The position numbers and the translations under genes were made by a program. This document shows, piece by piece, positions 17,998-25,840 of a stretch of 64,000 nucleotides of DNA. How positions within the stretch are numbered: the stretch's first letter is position 1; every line of letters begins with the position of its first letter. This DNA comes from a virus. The DNA lies in IMG/VR virus record IMGVR_UViG_3300010885_029461, positions 1 to 64,000 of that record; one strand, written 5' to 3'. The notes under the pieces are model-generated. The model worked only from the letters and a program-made list of their open reading frames with translations. It had not been told where the DNA came from and did not search any database.

Positions 17998-18723
17998 ATG
18001 ATATATGCAATAGACCTAGATTCAACCTTGTGCTCTTCAACAAAATCAAAAACATACGAGGACTGTCAGCCTATTATCAACCGAATACAGTATATTAATG
18101 AATTACATGAACAAGGAAACTATATTAAAATATATACTGCCCGAGGAATGACTCGGCACAATGGGGATGTAGCAAAAGCATACGATGATTTATATATATT
18201 AACAAAAACTCAACTTAAAAAATGGAATATCCGATACGATATATTGATCATGGGTAAACCGTCATATGATGTTATCATAGATGATAAAGCTATAAACGAC
18301 AATGACTTCTTTAAAAGGCAAATCATAAAGGGTATAATCGCTGGATCATTTGATATTCTTCATCCCGGTTACATCAAAATGTTCAATTACGCACGAAAAC
18401 ACTGTGGATATCTTATAGTTGCGCTTCATATTGATCCATCGGAAGAACGACCCACCAAACATACTCCTATCTTATCTGTGGAAGATAGGTTTAATGCACT
18501 CATGTCTCTCAAATCAATAGATGAGGTGTACACCTATTCGAACGAAAATGATCTATATGAATTGCTTGTGCAAATAGATGCCGATGTGAGATTTGTAGGC
18601 GATGATTACATAGATAAAGATTTCACTGGTAAAAATCTAACAAAAGATATCATCTATATTGATAGATCACATGGATGGAGTACGACCAAATTTAAACAAT
18701 TAATTTATGATTCAAAAAACTAA
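17998..18723 (+). CDS. HAD phosphatase fused to a cytidylyltransferase-like nucleotidyltransferase
   Basis: A 241-residue two-domain protein. Residues 1-105 form a HAD phosphatase like the capsule-linked EcbF/BcbF group: DLDST at 6-10, YTARGM at 46-51, IDDKA at 94-98. Residues 112-241 form a nucleotidyltransferase: AGSFDILHPGY at 115-125 and GWSTTKFK at 226-233, as in HldE C-terminal and glycerol-3-phosphate cytidylyltransferase families. With the SIS isomerase and GHMP kinase, the two activities would complete synthesis of an NDP-heptose. The ATG at 17998 was chosen because the upstream ATG at 17944 overlaps the previous gene. Confidence 0.8.
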   Translation: MIYAIDLDSTLCSSTKSKTYEDCQPIINRIQYINELHEQGNYIKIYTARGMTRHNGDVAKAYDDLYILTKTQLKKWNIRYDILIMGKPSYDVIIDDKAINDNDFFKRQIIKGIIAGSFDILHPGYIKMFNYARKHCGYLIVALHIDPSEERPTKHTPILSVEDRFNALMSLKSIDEVYTYSNENDLYELLVQIDADVRFVGDDYIDKDFTGKNLTKDIIYIDRSHGWSTTKFKQLIYDSKN

Positions 18724-19618
18724 AGTAATAGTAACGGGAGGGTGCGGGTTCATTGGTTCGCATTTAGTCGATAGATTAATCGATTTGTCGTATGATGTGC
18801 ATGTCATCGATGATGAATCTGCTGAATCGAATGAAGTATTTTATCATAACTCTAAGGCGCATTATTATAAGATAGATATTGATGATCTATCCGTGCATAA
18901 TAGTTACCATAATCATATCTTCGCCAATGTTAATTTCATATTCCATATGGCAGCAGAATCGCGTATCGTACCCGCTATCAAAGACCCCGTTAAAGCCGCT
19001 ACGACTAATGTAATCGGGACAGTCAAAGTATTAGAACTGGCTCGAAAACATAAAATACAACGAGTGATGTATTCGTCAACCTCATCTGTATATGGGTTAA
19101 AATGTACTCTTCCTACAGACGAATTGACACAAATTGACTGTCTCAATCCGTACTCTTCGACAAAGTTCTGCGGGGAAGAAATGGTTAAACTTTATAGTAA
19201 AATGTACGGGTTAGATACATGTATCTTTAGGTATTTCAATGTATATGGGGAACGATCCCCAACCAAAGGGCAGTATGCGCCTGTTATCGGGTTATTTCTG
19301 AAACAACGAGACGAGAATAAACCGTTAGTTATATTCGGAAATGGAGAAAAACGAAGAGATTTTGTTCATGTCCATGATGTAGTAGATGCTAATCTACTAG
19401 CTATGCAGCACCCAACCCCCATCTACGGAGAGATTTTCAATGTAGGGTCGGGTGTGAATTATTCTATTAATGAAATTGCATCATTTGTTAGTGATGATAT
19501 CGAGTATAAAGATGCACGGGAAGGCGAAGCCGAAAATACGCTGGCAGATATTCATAAAATTCTTAATATATTAGGATTTGTTCCGAGATATGAGGTAAAA
19601 AAATGGATTACCTTATAA
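18707..19618 (+). CDS. NAD-dependent sugar epimerase (UDP-glucose 4-epimerase-like SDR)
   Basis: A 303-residue extended SDR: GGCGFIG at residues 11-17, YSSTSSVYG at 122-130, Y149xxxK153 in NPYSSTKFCGEE. The pattern is typical of UDP-hexose 4-epimerases and related enzymes; substrate not determinable. It overlaps the previous gene by 17 bases and closes the island. Confidence 0.8.
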   Translation: MIQKTKVIVTGGCGFIGSHLVDRLIDLSYDVHVIDDESAESNEVFYHNSKAHYYKIDIDDLSVHNSYHNHIFANVNFIFHMAAESRIVPAIKDPVKAATTNVIGTVKVLELARKHKIQRVMYSSTSSVYGLKCTLPTDELTQIDCLNPYSSTKFCGEEMVKLYSKMYGLDTCIFRYFNVYGERSPTKGQYAPVIGLFLKQRDENKPLVIFGNGEKRRDFVHVHDVVDANLLAMQHPTPIYGEIFNVGSGVNYSINEIASFVSDDIEYKDAREGEAENTLADIHKILNILGFVPRYEVKKWITL

Positions 19619-19683
19619 TCAAAGATATGCGCACCGCTTTTTTTCTTTTCCGACGAACTTCGCTTAATAGATAGGACGGTGGA

Positions 19684-19785
19684 ATGATGTTTGTAGCAGG
19701 TTTACATGAAATTGAATTTGAATATATACCTTTACGATTCGGATTATTACGAGATAATGGGGATTATGTTCCGCCTACTGGATAA
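19684..19785 (+). CDS. Possible small ORF (33 residues)
   Basis: A short frame starting with two ATG codons between the glycan island and the replication region. The product has no recognised motif, and there is no close promoter box. The rest of the 19619-19827 gap is AT-rich with a T7 run at about 19639 but no convincing hairpin. Confidence 0.25.
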   Translation: MMFVAGLHEIEFEYIPLRFGLLRDNGDYVPPTG

Positions 19786-19791
19786 AAAAAG

Positions 19792-19820
19792 TTGAAATAT
19801 GACATATATATTCATATATA
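19792..19820 (+). promoter_or_regulatory. Sigma70-type promoter TTGAAA-17-TATATA
   Basis: The -10 ends 7 bases before the ATG at 19828. An alternative -10, TATAGT at 19817, would have a 19-base spacer. Confidence 0.5.
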
Positions 19821-19827
19821 GTATATT

Positions 19828-20013
19828 ATGGCAATGACATCATCCGGCGTATTTGGTACCTCTAACTTTCATGATCCTCTCCGTGGGCCTGCTCCTACAC
19901 AGACACCACCTGAACCCACTAACACAGATATTCTCCGTGAGAATATTGAAAAATTTATTAAGGGTGAAATTACTGCGGCCCAATTAGAAGTTATTAAGAA
20001 ATCCCTCAGTTAA
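19828..20013 (+). CDS. Small hypothetical protein
   Basis: A 61-residue protein with a Pro/Thr-rich middle and a helical C-terminal half (EKFIKGEITAAQLEVIKKS). It has its own promoter-like sequence. The function is unknown; first gene of the replication half. Confidence 0.6.
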   Translation: MAMTSSGVFGTSNFHDPLRGPAPTQTPPEPTNTDILRENIEKFIKGEITAAQLEVIKKSLS

Positions 20014-20016
20014 AGT

Positions 20017-20045
20017 TTGACCATTATCGCATCATATGATATAGT
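20017..20045 (+). promoter_or_regulatory. Sigma70-type promoter TTGACC-17-TATAGT
   Basis: Near-consensus boxes with a 17-base spacer; the -10 ends 8 bases before the ATG at 20054. Confidence 0.6.
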
Positions 20046-20053
20046 ATGATACT

Positions 20054-21061
20054 ATGGGAGGAAAACTTTTACAATCTGTCTGGAATTTACCAGAAAAACG
20101 ACTATCAAATGACGAGTATTCATCATTCAAGTCTGCTGTTTCTGATAAATTATCTGAAATCTTTCCCAAGAGCGTTAGGATTGATTCTGCTCCTGCTATC
20201 CGTAGCAAGGAATCCCATGGGGATTTAGATATTATCTGCGGAGTTGATCATTATTTCAATTCAAAACAATTAATTGAAGATGCTTTTGGTGTGAAAGTTC
20301 ATGCTAACTCCAATGTTTTATCATTTCCGGTAGATGGATTCCAAGTGGATATTACGTTTGTACCGATTGACGAATTTCAATCATCTATAGACTATACGAG
20401 TTGGGGGGATGCTTCTAACTTAGTTGGTAGAATCGCACATAAATTTGGTTTACATCATGGACATGTGGGATTGTCATTTTGGATTCGTCAAGGTTTATTT
20501 GATAAATCATTGATGTTTCTTGATAATGATCATGTGATGGAAAAATTGATCCTTACGAGAGATTTTTCAATCATTCTGCCCCTGTTGGGATTCGATTATG
20601 ACCGTTGGAAACAAGGTTTTGATACGAATGAAGAAGTATATCATTGGGTTGCATCTTCTAAGTATTTCAATGCTGAAATTTTCGACTATGAAAGTTTGAA
20701 CCATATCAATAGAGTTCGTAATAAAAAGCGAGCAATGTATGCAGGTTTTATTGAATGGTTGGAACAAAACAGTTGGAAGTATAATAGATACGTTTTCCAA
20801 CGTAGAGAATACTATCTTCCGATGTGGGTTATACAATTCCCTAACTTAAAACCATCAATTGAACACCATAAGGTAGAATATGAACAGAATAAAAAGTTCA
20901 AAAACAAACTTAATGGTGAATTGGTAATGGAATTATTGGGTATTTCTAACGGAAAAGAAGTTGGACGTGTAATATCTGAAATGAAGAGAATGTATAGCAA
21001 ACAAAAATATATCAGCATGCCTCAAGAAGTAATCAATAACTTGATTCTGAGCCTTAAATAA
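20054..21061 (+). CDS. Nucleotidyltransferase-fold protein
   Basis: A 335-residue protein. SHGDLDIICG (Asp57 and Asp59) followed by FQVDITFVP (Asp99) gives the three-carboxylate pattern of the pol-beta-type nucleotidyltransferase superfamily. The C-terminal half is helical with many aromatics. Substrate unknown: it could transfer nucleotides to RNA, protein or a small molecule. Its TAA overlaps the ATG of the gp46-like gene, linking it to recombination genes. It occupies the position near gp46 where a T4 reader might expect gp47, but it shows no metallophosphatase motifs. Confidence 0.6.
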   Translation: MGGKLLQSVWNLPEKRLSNDEYSSFKSAVSDKLSEIFPKSVRIDSAPAIRSKESHGDLDIICGVDHYFNSKQLIEDAFGVKVHANSNVLSFPVDGFQVDITFVPIDEFQSSIDYTSWGDASNLVGRIAHKFGLHHGHVGLSFWIRQGLFDKSLMFLDNDHVMEKLILTRDFSIILPLLGFDYDRWKQGFDTNEEVYHWVASSKYFNAEIFDYESLNHINRVRNKKRAMYAGFIEWLEQNSWKYNRYVFQRREYYLPMWVIQFPNLKPSIEHHKVEYEQNKKFKNKLNGELVMELLGISNGKEVGRVISEMKRMYSKQKYISMPQEVINNLILSLK

Positions 21062-22809
21062 TGAAAAAAGTAATATTTGAAAAAATTCGATTAAGAAATT
21101 TCTTGTCTTATGGTCCAGAACCAACAGAATTGATATTTGAAAATGGTATTAACTTCATAACAGGATTCAATAAAGATGATAATTCCTATAATGGAGTTGG
21201 TAAGACTTCGCTTATAGTAGAATCTCTTTCATTTGTTTTGTTTGGTAGCACTTACCGGACAATGACACATAAGGAGATTAAGAATGATGATGCTCGAAAT
21301 GACTGCATAGTAGAGTGCTGGTACACCGTGAATGGTGTTCGGTATGCTATTATGCGGTCTATTTCACCTGACATTCTAACTCGTACAATCATCCATGATG
21401 ACGGTAGAGAAGAAGATAAGACTAAAACTAAGCCAGAAACTACTAAGGATATTATCAATGATCTAGGCATTACTAAAGAAGTATTCACCAATACTATCGT
21501 AATGACTAGTAAGGAATCGTCCTCGTTCCTGTCTCAAGACAAGTCTCTTAAGACTAAATTTATTGAAGGCATTCTCGGATTAGAGGTATTTTCTAAGTTG
21601 GCAAAGGATGCTAAAGATGAATATACTGCCAAAAACACCGAATGGGGTAAAGAAGAAGCCCGATTACAAGAGCTTATAAAATCTATAGAACGGGATCAAG
21701 TCTATGCAGACTCTCATGAGGATCGTCGTGCTAAATTACTAAAGGATCATGATGAATTATTGAACCAACTTAAGGCTATTCATCCAATTGATTTATCCAC
21801 TGAACTAGTTCAGATAGCGAGAGATATCGAACTTAAAAAAGCCGCTATAGTCAATATACAAGGTAAACAACAACGGGCATCTACTAGAAAAACAGAACTT
21901 TCTATAGAATTGCGCAACGAACGCAACAAACTTAAATCATTAGTTGATAAACCTGCTAATTGCCCGACATGTAAGCGTCCATTTGATAACCATCAAGATC
22001 ATAATTTTGATGACGAACGGAAACAAATTGAAACCTTGATTGCGGATTATGAAGATAAACTTTCTAAATTAGAAGGTGTTATTAAGATACTTGATTCAAA
22101 TTATCTATTAACTAATAATGAATGGGGCGCACTAGTCAATAAGAATATCAAGACGCAAGAGGATCAAGATAGATACCATAAATCACAAGATAGAATTCTC
22201 AGTGTTACTAAGGAACGGGCAAATATCCGCACAGCTTCAAATCCCTTTGCAGATAAGATCGAACAAGATAAAGAACTTTTAAATAAGAAGCGTCAATTAG
22301 TTGATAATTTAAAAGAAGAGACTATTATCTTGGATGGATTGAAGATAACCTTTTCACCTACAGGAGTTAAGGCATATATCACTAGTAAAATTCTTGACGT
22401 AGTTAATGAACGGCTTAATTTTTATCTACAGAGATTGAATACCCCATGTGCCATTACTTTTGATGAATTTTTCGAAGAAACAGTAGTTAATAAATCTGGT
22501 AAGGTGATTTCTTATGATCGTCTATCTGATGGGGAAAAAGGTAGAGTATGTTTTTCTATGCTATTCACTTTCAGAGATATACGCAGACTACAAAGTAATG
22601 TGACTGTGAATATCTCAGTTTTTGATGAATTATTTGATTCATCAATTGATAGTAATGCCACGGTAGAAATCATGGAATTGCTCAAAACAATGAGTGAGCA
22701 GAATGAAGAAGCCTACTATATTATAACACATAATCCCACAAATACGATGGTAGTGGATTCAAATTTAATCAGATTGGAAAAGGAAAACGGTATAACAAAA
22801 ATCTTATAA
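21061..22809 (+). CDS. 46: Recombination exonuclease subunit, SbcC/Rad50-like (T4 gp46 type)
   Basis: A 582-residue ABC/SMC ATPase. The N-terminal Walker A is at residues 41-51 (NSYNGVGKTSL). Long coiled-coil segments flank a zinc-hook CPTC at 301-304. The C-terminal ABC signature is LSDGEKGR, followed by Walker B SVFDELFD. In T4, gp46 pairs with the nuclease gp47 to resect DNA ends for recombination-dependent replication. Length matches T4 gp46 (560). No gp47 homologue is seen in the window. Confidence 0.9.
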   Translation: MKKVIFEKIRLRNFLSYGPEPTELIFENGINFITGFNKDDNSYNGVGKTSLIVESLSFVLFGSTYRTMTHKEIKNDDARNDCIVECWYTVNGVRYAIMRSISPDILTRTIIHDDGREEDKTKTKPETTKDIINDLGITKEVFTNTIVMTSKESSSFLSQDKSLKTKFIEGILGLEVFSKLAKDAKDEYTAKNTEWGKEEARLQELIKSIERDQVYADSHEDRRAKLLKDHDELLNQLKAIHPIDLSTELVQIARDIELKKAAIVNIQGKQQRASTRKTELSIELRNERNKLKSLVDKPANCPTCKRPFDNHQDHNFDDERKQIETLIADYEDKLSKLEGVIKILDSNYLLTNNEWGALVNKNIKTQEDQDRYHKSQDRILSVTKERANIRTASNPFADKIEQDKELLNKKRQLVDNLKEETIILDGLKITFSPTGVKAYITSKILDVVNERLNFYLQRLNTPCAITFDEFFEETVVNKSGKVISYDRLSDGEKGRVCFSMLFTFRDIRRLQSNVTVNISVFDELFDSSIDSNATVEIMELLKTMSEQNEEAYYIITHNPTNTMVVDSNLIRLEKENGITKIL

Positions 22810-22812
22810 ATA
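22805..22812 (+). promoter_or_regulatory. Late-type promoter TATAAATA
   Basis: The full T4 late consensus ends 8 bases before the ATG at 22821; it overlaps the last codons of the gp46-like gene. Confidence 0.6.
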
Positions 22813-22843
22813 CATAACTTATGGAAACAACAGACGAACAAAC
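22805..22843 (+). repeat. 39-base exact repeat, first copy (promoter plus start of gene)
   Basis: Identical to 23140-23178 and covers the TATAAATA box, the 8-base gap, the ATG and the first codons (METTDEQ). Two unrelated proteins therefore begin with the same residues. Confidence 0.9.
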
Positions 22844-23144
22844 CGCAAAGCCTATATGTGAATTTAATATAAATGATAATTCCCCCGTAAACTTAAAAGC
22901 AGGAATAGTGGATGCATTTTTCCTTGACAAGAGGTGGTGTATGGAAATTGTACGAGATGTGGCATATAAAGGAAAATTTAGAATATTTGATGGATTAAAT
23001 AATTTTCAATTTCTACATGAAGAACCTGTCAGTGTTTCTTATGATGCTAGATGGGGTGTTGATATTGCTGATCATCAAGAATATCAAGCATTAGGTATTG
23101 CTGTAGTAGATAATAAAAAATTTAACATCTCTCAACCAGTATAA
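22821..23144 (+). CDS. Hypothetical protein sharing its N terminus with the thioredoxin
   Basis: A 107-residue protein; the first nine residues (METTDEQTA) are the same as in the next gene, the rest is different. No recognised domain; composition is acidic with several aromatic residues. Under a TATAAATA box. Confidence 0.6.
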   Translation: METTDEQTAKPICEFNINDNSPVNLKAGIVDAFFLDKRWCMEIVRDVAYKGKFRIFDGLNNFQFLHEEPVSVSYDARWGVDIADHQEYQALGIAVVDNKKFNISQPV

Positions 23145-23147
23145 ATA
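23140..23147 (+). promoter_or_regulatory. Late-type promoter TATAAATA
   Basis: Ends 8 bases before the ATG at 23156; it is part of the exact 39-base repeat. Confidence 0.6.
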
Positions 23148-23178
23148 CATAACTTATGGAAACAACAGACGAACAAAC
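23140..23178 (+). repeat. 39-base exact repeat, second copy
   Basis: Second copy of 22805-22843, at the start of the thioredoxin gene. Confidence 0.9.
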
Positions 23179-23449
23179 AGCAACAGTAAAGAAGTCTCAA
23201 GATGCTAATCTTATTATCTATTATGGAGCATCATGGTGTGGACCGTGCCGCGCAATGGCACCTACATTAGGACAATTAGAAGGAGTAATTAATATTATTA
23301 AAGTTGATATTGATGAATGTAGTAATTTAGCCAATGGCGAAGGAATTAGAGCAGTTCCGACTATTATTCATTATAAAAATGGATTAGAAGTTAATCGGGT
23401 TGTTGGAGGCAAGACAAAGGACGAAATAGTGAGACTTTATAATAGTTAA
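23156..23449 (+). CDS. Thioredoxin
   Basis: A 97-residue thioredoxin-fold protein with the active site WCGPC (Cys28 and Cys31), the later VDIDE strand, and a cis-proline region AVPTIIHYKNG. It would reduce disulfides in the cytoplasm, for instance for ribonucleotide reductase. The N-terminal METTDEQTA extension is shared with the upstream gene through a duplicated promoter/start segment. Confidence 0.9.
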   Translation: METTDEQTATVKKSQDANLIIYYGASWCGPCRAMAPTLGQLEGVINIIKVDIDECSNLANGEGIRAVPTIIHYKNGLEVNRVVGGKTKDEIVRLYNS

Positions 23450-23462
23450 CCTAAAACATCAT

Positions 23463-23491
23463 TTGATAATGAAAAGAAGCCATGTTAAATA
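23463..23491 (+). promoter_or_regulatory. Sigma70-type promoter TTGATA-17-TAAATA
   Basis: The -10 ends 8 bases before the ATG at 23500 and lies inside a perfect inverted repeat. Confidence 0.5.
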
Positions 23492-23511
23492 TTTTTAACA
23501 TGGCTTCTTTT
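23472..23511. repeat. Perfect 18-bp inverted repeat over promoter and start codon
   Basis: Arms 23472-23489 and 23494-23511 with a 4-base centre. The right arm contains the ATG at 23500. In RNA it would be a strong hairpin followed by T residues, so it may terminate read-through from the thioredoxin gene; as DNA it looks like an operator. Its AGAAGCCATGT half-site recurs at 24865. Confidence 0.8.
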
Positions 23512-24849
23512 GTTAATCCGAATACAAACATCAAAATACCGGGTATCACTCCGGTTAAACCCGCAGTTCAACCTATACACGGGCACCCCTTTTCTCCTTT
23601 CAAACAGAAGTTAGGCGTTGTGGCTATTCAAGCCAAGGGGTGGACTTCCCTTGCTAAACCAGAAGCATTCAAAATCCCTGTTCCCGGTGAAGGATTACCT
23701 AGAGTGATTCATTATTGTGCGGACCAATCAGGATGTGGATTCTGGCGCATGATATGGCCCGCAGACGATCTATTAGCCTATAATAAAGCAGTTGTAATGA
23801 CTTTATATCAAATGGTTACGTTTGCACAGTTTTATGGCGGTATTGATGCGGTGAGACTACAGCGCCAATGTACTGAAAATCAGTTAGAATTTGTTAAATT
23901 CCTTCGAACCGTTTCTGATGAAATCAAACGTCAAACAGGTAAAGGATTCCGTATTATTTGGGAAGTGGACGATGTGGTTCTCCCACATACTGATATCCCT
24001 GATTACAATGCATGCAAAGCGGGATTCACCGATGATAAAATTCATGTTACTGTTAAGGAGATTGTAAAATATGTGGATGAAATGACCGTTGTTTCTGAAT
24101 ACATGAAACAACATTATAAAAAACATCTTGAATTTGATAAAATTTCAGTTGTTCCTAATTATGCTCCTAAACATTTAGTTGACGTTGGATTTAATCTAGA
24201 AAAGATTATGTTCAATTATAAAAAGAGTAAGAATAAGAAACCCCGTATTCTATACGCAGGTAGTGCCACTCATTTTGATGTAACTAATAATAATCATCAA
24301 AGAGATGATTTCCAATATATCACTGATTATATATTAGATGATATTATCAATAAAAAGAAATATGAATGGGTCTTCCTTGGAGGCGCATTACCATATAGAT
24401 TGCGCGAATATATCGGTAGAGGGGTAGAGTTCCATCCATGGATTCCTCTACCAGAATATCCTGATAAGATTAGAAATCTTAATTGCCAAATCATGCTAGC
24501 CCCTCTTGCTAATAACGTGTTCAACAGAGCAAAGTCAAATATCAAATTAACTGAAGGTGGAGCATTTGGTATCCCTGTTATTGCTCAAAATCTCGAATGT
24601 TATAATTCAGACGGATGGAAATATCTATTCAATACGGGTGCAGAAATGATGCAAATGATAGACGATGTTCTCAAAACCCCAAGAGCATATGAAGAAGCTG
24701 TGGAATTTGGTAGAGAATATGCAGCGAAATATCATTTAAAAGATCACCTAGATGAACTTGTCACTCTATATACTACCCCTTACGGCGACGAAAAACGCAA
24801 GGAAAGTAAATGGTTCTATGAACTAAACAAAGAACAGTTTAAACAATAA
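23500..24849 (+). CDS. GT-B glycosyltransferase
   Basis: A 449-residue protein using the ATG at 23500 (ATG at 23482 would add 6 residues, but it lies within the promoter). The N-terminal domain contains SGCGFWRMIWPADDL; the C-terminal domain has the GT4-like donor region FNRAKSNIKLTEGGAFGIPVIAQN. It lies outside the glycan island, between thioredoxin and DNA polymerase genes. The role is likely glycosylation of DNA, virion or host envelope; no evidence distinguishes these. Confidence 0.75.
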   Translation: MASFVNPNTNIKIPGITPVKPAVQPIHGHPFSPFKQKLGVVAIQAKGWTSLAKPEAFKIPVPGEGLPRVIHYCADQSGCGFWRMIWPADDLLAYNKAVVMTLYQMVTFAQFYGGIDAVRLQRQCTENQLEFVKFLRTVSDEIKRQTGKGFRIIWEVDDVVLPHTDIPDYNACKAGFTDDKIHVTVKEIVKYVDEMTVVSEYMKQHYKKHLEFDKISVVPNYAPKHLVDVGFNLEKIMFNYKKSKNKKPRILYAGSATHFDVTNNNHQRDDFQYITDYILDDIINKKKYEWVFLGGALPYRLREYIGRGVEFHPWIPLPEYPDKIRNLNCQIMLAPLANNVFNRAKSNIKLTEGGAFGIPVIAQNLECYNSDGWKYLFNTGAEMMQMIDDVLKTPRAYEEAVEFGREYAAKYHLKDHLDELVTLYTTPYGDEKRKESKWFYELNKEQFKQ

Positions 24850-24851
24850 GC

Positions 24852-24880
24852 TTGACATACTTTGAGAAGACATGTAATAT
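24852..24880 (+). promoter_or_regulatory. Near-consensus promoter TTGACA-17-TAATAT
   Basis: The best -35/-10 match in the window. The -10 ends exactly 5 bases before the ATG at 24886. Confidence 0.7.
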
Positions 24881-24895
24881 GCCACATGTCTTCTC
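24864..24895. repeat. Perfect 12-bp inverted repeat over promoter and start codon
   Basis: Arms 24864-24875 and 24884-24895, flanked by a further 7-bp inverted pair (24852-24858 with 24896-24902). The half-site AGAAGACATGT matches that of the repeat at 23472-23511. It overlaps the -10 box and the ATG at 24886. Confidence 0.75.
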
Positions 24896-25293
24896 ATGTC
24901 AAACTAGATAAACTCGTTAAATTAATTAATAAGAACCTTTACACCCTTTATAAACAAGGAGAGGTTTCTCACTATACTTATATTTTGGAGGTATTAAAAA
25001 ATACCCTTCGATCTTCACAGGCTAATGAAATATTTGGTACTTTTCTTGGTCAAGTTCCACAGAAATACTCCAAACGCACATATATAACTTATGATATAGG
25101 ATATTATAGAGGAATGGAATATCCACAAACAACCCGTATTAAATTTTTTGGAGGCGAGGTAGATAATGACTGGTTAGATAATCGCATCAAAACATTAAAT
25201 GCTATGGCAGTTAAATTACCGTACGAAGATATGTGTCATACCGACGAAGAAGGTATTTTTGATTTTAATCACCTTCGCCGCTTTAAATTTTAA
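24886..25293 (+). CDS. Hypothetical protein
   Basis: A 135-residue protein starting MSSHVKLDKL. The ATG at 24886 is preferred over an upstream TTG because it lies 5 bases after a TAATAT -10 box. Basic N-terminal helix, aromatic-rich middle (TYDIGYYRGMEYPQTTR). No family recognised. The overlapping inverted repeat suggests it is tightly regulated. Confidence 0.6.
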   Translation: MSSHVKLDKLVKLINKNLYTLYKQGEVSHYTYILEVLKNTLRSSQANEIFGTFLGQVPQKYSKRTYITYDIGYYRGMEYPQTTRIKFFGGEVDNDWLDNRIKTLNAMAVKLPYEDMCHTDEEGIFDFNHLRRFKF

Positions 25294-25302
25294 GATAATA
25301 GT

Positions 25303-25331
25303 TTGAACAAACCCCAAAAACATGTTAAGAT
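25303..25331 (+). promoter_or_regulatory. Sigma70-type promoter TTGAAC-17-TAAGAT
   Basis: The -10 ends 10 bases before the ATG at 25342. Confidence 0.4.
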
Positions 25332-25341
25332 AGTAATCACT

Positions 25342-25752
25342 ATGAGCACAGAAAATACAGAAGTCGATGTAAAGGAACAGGAAAATAAAATCGAGAAGAA
25401 ATTTTCGATTACGATTAAAAAATTAATCGCAGTTGTCGATGGATCAGAAAATCTCAAACTTCCAAAGAAAGTTAAGAAGGATGACCTTGCTTCTATCGTT
25501 ACAGATTTGTTCAAAGAAGAACATGCTGAAAACATCAAACAGACAAAAGATTCCCTTAAGTCTCTTTTGAAACAATATGCAGAAATGAACAAAGCTTTCG
25601 ATGACAAGGAAAAGGAACTTGAAAATCTTAGAAAACAGAAAAAAGAAGAATTTATTAAAGCAGCCGATGGCTTGTTTAATAAAATTGATAATATCTCCGT
25701 AGTGGAGAAAGAATACTATCAAGGACTGAAAGTAGCTACCGAAACAGTTTAA
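25342..25752 (+). CDS. Small coiled-coil protein
   Basis: A 136-residue highly charged protein with a long predicted coiled coil (KKVKKDDLAS through ELENLRKQKKEE). The ATG at 25342 fits the promoter better than an upstream TTG. The terminator follows directly. No function recognised. Confidence 0.65.
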   Translation: MSTENTEVDVKEQENKIEKKFSITIKKLIAVVDGSENLKLPKKVKKDDLASIVTDLFKEEHAENIKQTKDSLKSLLKQYAEMNKAFDDKEKELENLRKQKKEEFIKAADGLFNKIDNISVVEKEYYQGLKVATETV

Positions 25753-25761
25753 TAGATTGAT

Positions 25762-25793
25762 AAAAACCCCCTAGAAATTCTAGGGGGTTTTTT
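25762..25793 (+). terminator. Rho-independent terminator
   Basis: A 14-bp stem (AAAAACCCCCTAGA paired with its complement), 3-base loop and a T run. It ends the unit with the coiled-coil gene. Confidence 0.9.
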
Positions 25794-25805
25794 CGTTTAA
25801 ATAGG

Positions 25806-25834
25806 TTGCATACACCCTCATTTGAGGTTAAGTT
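25806..25834 (+). promoter_or_regulatory. Weak promoter TTGCAT-17-TAAGTT
   Basis: The -10 ends 6 bases before the DNA polymerase ATG at 25841. The -10 is a poor match, but the geometry is the same as elsewhere. Confidence 0.35.
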
Positions 25835-25840
25835 ATTATA

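Noticed and set aside
19619-19683. Terminator at the end of the glycan island
   Set aside because: There is a T7 run near 19639 but only about 3 bp of possible stem before it.
24862-24885. TTG start of the hypothetical gene at 24886
   Set aside because: The TAATAT -10 box and the left arm of the inverted repeat occupy this segment; the ATG 5 bases downstream of the box is better.
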